Part shown: piece after piece, positions 15,213 through 18,732 of the stretch
Position numbering within the stretch: the first letter of the stretch is position 1
Layout of the letters: every line of letters begins with the position of its first letter
NCBI GenBank assembly: GCA_043820045.1
Contig: JBDREF010000338.1
Location: 1 to 18,732 of the forward strand
Reading direction: 5' to 3'
Length of the DNA: 18,732 bases
DNA from: JBDREF01 sp043820045
GTDB lineage: Bacteria; Planctomycetota; Phycisphaerae; Sedimentisphaerales; Anaerobacaceae
The notes under the pieces: model-generated
What the model was told of the DNA's origin: nothing
Database searches by the model: none
Seen by the model: only the letters and a program-made list of their open reading frames with translations
Translations under genes and position numbers: made by a program

Positions 15213-16451
15213 TCAGACACTCATGATCCTTTTTAGGATGGCGCCGGCGTTCAGTGCATTCCCCCTCGTTCGAGGGATGCTCGCTTTCAGTTGCTCTATG
15301 ATGCTTCTTCGGTTCGACAGCATTTGTGACACTTTGTCAGTCACGATATCCGCCCTTATGTTCTCTCCATGCAAGCAGTAATTCGTGTGTCCATATACGT
15401 CATGGTTAATCCCGCGGCTCTTCATGCTGTATCCCAGGGATAAGGTGGGTACATAGGAGGAAAGCGAGGCAATCGTCGAATGTGTTCGAGCGCCGACAAA
15501 GAGATCCATCTTGCTGATGACCCCTTTGGTTTCGGCGGCGTCCAACGAATCGGGCACAACGAATACCTGTGCCTTTTTCCCGTTCAGAAGGCCAGCCACT
15601 TTACACAAAAAGGCATGGTCTTTGTGGGACGCTTTGCTGCCCGAAACGTGCGGGATGAGATAAATGCTGCGACCGGTCTTGCGGATAATAGATTCAACGA
15701 TGCTTGCCGATTTGGCCGTCCAGCCGTCAAGGGTCTCGACGCCGGCAAATCGTGCCATCAAGGGGCTTATATTAACGCCGATAGCCCCCTCGTGAAATGG
15801 AATGTCGAGTTTCTCCCTGGCGGGCTCAGTCGGCTCCAACAAGAAAGCCGGGTCGGCCACCCGATAAACATTCTCGACCAGTCCCCGACCGTTCAGGTAA
15901 TCGACGGTCAGAGATTCCCTGGCAAAGATGTGTACCTTGCGGAAATGCTCAATAATATACTTCTCGTAGGCCGGGTCGCAGGCGAACGGCCCCACCGAAG
16001 CTCCCCAAATGACCAGGGGCTTGACTCTCGAAATGACCAGATCATCAAGCGCCGTACACACGATCGGTCTGCCACTGTAGTCCAGCGAATAGTTGTCACC
16101 CCCCACTGCAAGGACTGCTTGTGCCGGCGATAAATGAGGTTTGAGGTCTTTATAGAACATATGCTTCAGGCCGGCCGGAAAGGTCCGCTTCAATACGTTC
16201 GTCATAAACCATAGAAAGTCGAAACGCTTGTAGCAGTGACGGATTCTCTCGTGAACGATATCCGTGTCTGTCTCCTGCGCTTGCTGTTTGCTAACACCGT
16301 CGCGGTCATGATAATGCGAGCAGACGACAAAGCGGGGAGCACCAAAATGATGCCGTAAGATGCGGACTGTCCCACGTACGATGGCCTCACAACCCCGGTT
16401 CTCGTACGGTCCATTGCCAGCCAGTATGAAAAGCGGTGAACCATTGTTCAT
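15213..16451 (-). CDS. Polysaccharide pyruvyl transferase family protein
   Basis: A 412-residue GT-B-like enzyme of the CsaB/PssM group (Pfam PS_pyruv_trans). The family adds ketal-linked pyruvate from phosphoenolpyruvate to polysaccharide sugars. The N-terminus SPLFILAGNGPYENRGCEA carries the glycine-rich first loop. Other marks are VGGDNYSLDY (116-125), WGASVGPF (149-156), FARES (176-180), the C-terminal signature VGARTHSTIASL (319-330) and YSMKSRGI. It is preceded at a 6-base gap by a methyltransferase gene that bears the same N-terminal block. Family members are diverse, so actual pyruvylation is a family-level inference. Confidence 0.92.
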   Translation of the reverse strand: MNNGSPLFILAGNGPYENRGCEAIVRGTVRILRHHFGAPRFVVCSHYHDRDGVSKQQAQETDTDIVHERIRHCYKRFDFLWFMTNVLKRTFPAGLKHMFYKDLKPHLSPAQAVLAVGGDNYSLDYSGRPIVCTALDDLVISRVKPLVIWGASVGPFACDPAYEKYIIEHFRKVHIFARESLTVDYLNGRGLVENVYRVADPAFLLEPTEPAREKLDIPFHEGAIGVNISPLMARFAGVETLDGWTAKSASIVESIIRKTGRSIYLIPHVSGSKASHKDHAFLCKVAGLLNGKKAQVFVVPDSLDAAETKGVISKMDLFVGARTHSTIASLSSYVPTLSLGYSMKSRGINHDVYGHTNYCLHGENIRADIVTDKVSQMLSNRRSIIEQLKASIPRTRGNALNAGAILKRIMSV

Positions 16452-16457
16452 GGCAAC

Positions 16458-17413
16458 TCATTCCTTCGCCCGGGCAAGACACAGGTGATCACCCTGTCCG
16501 AGAATCTTCCGGGGAAAACGATAAGGCAGCAGCGGATTTGAGAGGACAACCTTTGCCAGCCTCTTGAGCCTCGACAGCGGCTGTCGCTTTCTCGTCTCCA
16601 CGGACTCCGGAGCCAGCGCGTCTTGTGCCCAGGGAGAAACAATGCTCCGAATCAGGCGCCACTTGACGATTTGAAAGCGGGAATCACACAATAGTCTCAT
16701 GTATGTACAGGGGTCGAAGAAGTTCACGTGCCCCCGGCGTGATCATTTCCCTGCCTGGCCGGAGGACGTGAACCCCGCCACTCGCCGGATGTCTCCATAG
16801 GAGTTTTCAACAGAACGAACTTCGTTCGCCGCGAAAGAGCTTTCAAGAAAACGCCCGGGCTGGATATGTGTTCAACGACGTCAAACAGCGTGACAAGGTC
16901 AAATGCCTTGGAGTCGCCGTCCACGCACTCGATTCGGCCGTCCACGAAGTTGATATACGGAAACAGGAGTTTTCCAGTGGCCACGAATTCTGGCGAAATC
17001 TCAAAAACTGATGTGTTGGGGTAGAAACCTTGCTGCTGAGAGATGTGAAATGCCATAGCATTGGCTCCGAACCCAAAACATCCGCCGATGTCCGCATAGT
17101 CTTTTATCTCTCCGAGCTCGCTCAGAACATATTCGCCGAAATAGTGAAAAAGCAACGTGCTCTTATACGACGCGCGGGCGGGGTACCCTGGACGCAGAAT
17201 AATCCTCGCCGGGTAGGACGCGTAATACTTGGCCGGATCAAAGGCAATATCACTTGTTTGCACTTGGCGGTTTTCAGGCGTTTGCTGTACATCACGTGGT
17301 ATCGAAGGGTCTGCAATCACTTCTTTGGCGGTCCCGCTGACGACGGATTGGCAACCACGATAATCTAATGGCGCATTACCTGCTGATATGAGAAGCGGTG
17401 AATGACTACACAT
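16458..17413 (-). CDS. Chimeric methyltransferase with pyruvyl-transferase N-terminus, interrupted by a one-base frameshift
   Basis: From the ATG at 17413 (GAGGA at 8 bases), residues 5-28 (SPLLISAGNAPLDYRGC...) match residues 5-28 of the adjacent pyruvyl transferase at 14 of 24 positions. This similarity ends near residue 30. From about residue 55 it is a class I SAM methyltransferase with YADIGGCFGFGANAM (107-120) and TLFDVVEHISSPGVFLKAL (175-193). The frame stops at 16724 after NDHAGGT. One added base in the G5 run (plus-strand C5 at 16731-16735) would join NDHAGG to HVNFFDPCTYMRLL and continue to GDHLCLARAKE, ending at 16458, for about 318 residues. That C-terminal block is a normal methyltransferase ending. 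The start overlaps the upstream gene's stop (ATGTGTAG). Function as a sugar methyltransferase is inferred. Confidence 0.8.
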
Positions 17414-18732
17414 GTTCTGCGTCCTCTGACAGGTTGAAATGACAATGAGCAATCCGCGTCTGCGAAATCCAGGAGTGCAGCCAAGACAGTATCCGGCGGA
17501 TTCTTCTGCCTATAGCTCCCGGCCCATGACGCACGACGTTTATCAGCTGAATTGAAAGAATCCAGAACCTCAGCCTTCTCTTGAACCTTCGAAGGCCGCT
17601 TTCGCTCTGTTGTTCGAGAAATGCTTCTTTGCTGATGCTCTTGGTCTTTGCCCGCAGGCGTTGCAGCAGCCTGAAGCAAATGCCGCCTGCCCGACCGTCG
17701 GGCTCGACGCGTTTGCGTGGTCTCCAGAGCCCTCGCCTGGCCGAGAGAAACAAGCGAAAGCTCAGCCCTTCTCTTCTCTGACGAAGTCCGCCGGCCTGTG
17801 ACTGGATAACTTTCGCGGCCGGAATGGGCAACAACGCAATCCTGTTATTTTCCCGCCCATTTTGCAGGACCTCCATAAACTCCGGGTGTCGGCAGACCAG
17901 CAGATTCTCGCCGCGGTAGTCCCCGGTGAATTCGGGCAGCCAGGCGTCACCTACCGCCACGTCGGCAGTCTCCGCCAGCACGTCGTCGCAGAAGTCGCAT
18001 GCATCCAGCATGAAAAGATTGAGCCCCCAGCTCCCGGCAAAGACGTCGTGCATCATAATATTTCGGGACCATCTGCGGCCCTGCGTCTCGCCACAGACTT
18101 CAAAGGCGTATTGATGCGCCGGCATTCCCTGCACCTTCCTGCGAAAGTCGGCAGAGACAACGTCCTTCTCGTTGACGCCGCAGCTTCTGGCAAGATACGA
18201 CAAATAATGCTTACTTTTCAGATGGCCGCAGAAAAGACCGATTGTGTATGCTACTCGCTCGTTCAATACGGGGTCCACCTTCACAGCCAGCTTGAGAGAT
18301 TTGATGAAACAAGGCAGGCCAATGAACAGCACTCGTCCATCGAAATGTTTTATGTCCTGGATGACCGTTGAAACTTCAACCGGATAATATCTGGACTTCT
18401 TGCACACTCTCAGGTCGTCCAGCTCTCGAACAAGCTTATACTGGAACAGATTCTTGGGATCATTTGTCTTCGAGACACAAGCCACGGCATCCACTTTGCC
18501 GGCCGAAAGAAACTGTTGAGCCAGCCATGTGATTAGGCCGCCGGAAGAAGAAGCCAGGCGGGATGGTTCATCGTTCACATGGCCCGCAAAACACTGAAGG
18601 TAGTAACCCGTTTCAGAACGGTGGTGAATCCCGTCAATGAACGCGTAATCTTTCATGGCGATGGAATCTTCGTTGTCCACGGTATCTGCGAACGGGCACA
18701 CCTTCCTGCTCAGTTGCCCCCAGTCGCTGGGA
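17406..18732 (-). CDS. Coenzyme F420 hydrogenase/dehydrogenase beta-subunit-like Fe-S protein, 5' partial
   Basis: Belongs to the FrhB/FdhB family, whose members here are found in polysaccharide loci as presumed flavin/Fe-S redox enzymes. The frame is open to the right edge, and VCPFAD (about 18684-18701) is the end of the usual ferredoxin-like Cys cluster. The gene therefore starts outside the window, and the GTG at 18701 is internal. Visible marks are CFAGHVND with SSSGGL (N-terminal FrhB domain), IGLPCFIKSL, GLFCGHLKS and the C-terminal-domain signature CDFCDDVLAETADVAVGDAWL. The last about 100 residues are rich in Arg and variable. It is not evidence of F420 use or methanogenesis. It overlaps the following chimeric gene by 8 bases. 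Confidence 0.9.
   Translation of the reverse strand, partial: PSDWGQLSRKVCPFADTVDNEDSIAMKDYAFIDGIHHRSETGYYLQCFAGHVNDEPSRLASSSGGLITWLAQQFLSAGKVDAVACVSKTNDPKNLFQYKLVRELDDLRVCKKSRYYPVEVSTVIQDIKHFDGRVLFIGLPCFIKSLKLAVKVDPVLNERVAYTIGLFCGHLKSKHYLSYLARSCGVNEKDVVSADFRRKVQGMPAHQYAFEVCGETQGRRWSRNIMMHDVFAGSWGLNLFMLDACDFCDDVLAETADVAVGDAWLPEFTGDYRGENLLVCRHPEFMEVLQNGRENNRIALLPIPAAKVIQSQAGGLRQRREGLSFRLFLSARRGLWRPRKRVEPDGRAGGICFRLLQRLRAKTKSISKEAFLEQQSESGLRRFKRRLRFWILSIQLINVVRHGPGAIGRRIRRILSWLHSWISQTRIAHCHFNLSEDAEHV

Noticed and set aside
17406..18732. F420-dependent metabolism suggested by the FrhB family name
   Set aside because: Family members in bacterial polysaccharide loci are widespread without F420 hydrogenase partners, and none of those partners is present here.

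Overview
The window reads as a chromosomal stretch of moderate G+C from a PVC-group bacterium. A planctomycete, perhaps Phycisphaerae-like, is most likely. This is inferred from gene content: a formylglycine-type sulfatase, a ThuA plus metallophosphoesterase fusion, a secreted subtilisin with a PEP-CTERM-like tail, and a glycosyltransferase-rich exopolysaccharide locus. No rRNA, tRNA or CRISPR array was seen.

Left part (1-6814). A 5'-truncated sulfatase on the + strand converges on a ThuA/metallophosphoesterase gene on the - strand. Beyond that, real genes are all on the - strand: a YdhF-type aldo/keto reductase, a PEP-CTERM-like S8 protease and a NarL/FixJ response regulator. A + strand remnant of an integrase-core transposase is wedged between the reductase and the protease. 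Three good sigma70-type promoters are visible, ahead of the phosphoesterase, the reductase and the protease.

Right part (6913-18732). One long, tightly packed - strand polysaccharide operon enters from beyond the right edge. In transcription order it holds: an FrhB-like Fe-S flavoprotein; a methyltransferase fused to the N-terminus of a pyruvyl transferase; a full-length polysaccharide pyruvyl transferase; a zinc-ribbon methyltransferase; a serine-acetyltransferase-like left-handed beta-helix acetyltransferase; a multi-spanning membrane protein that may be the polymerase; three GT4 glycosyltransferases; and wecB (UDP-GlcNAc 2-epimerase). A perfect 9-bp-stem hairpin right after wecB probably ends the operon. 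Together these genes would make a ManNAc-containing repeat unit decorated with acetyl, methyl and possibly pyruvyl groups. Flippase, export and initiating-transferase genes are not in the window.

Notable points: two operon genes are each broken by a one-base change in a five-base homopolymer (11133-11137 and 16731-16735). Either the consensus has indel errors or the locus is decaying. The methyltransferase at 16458-17413 carries a recognisable pyruvyl-transferase N-terminus and sits between frhB-like and pyruvyl-transferase genes, which points to a recombination event. I see no convincing entirely new system; the chimera and the transposon-scarred protease end are the most unusual structures.
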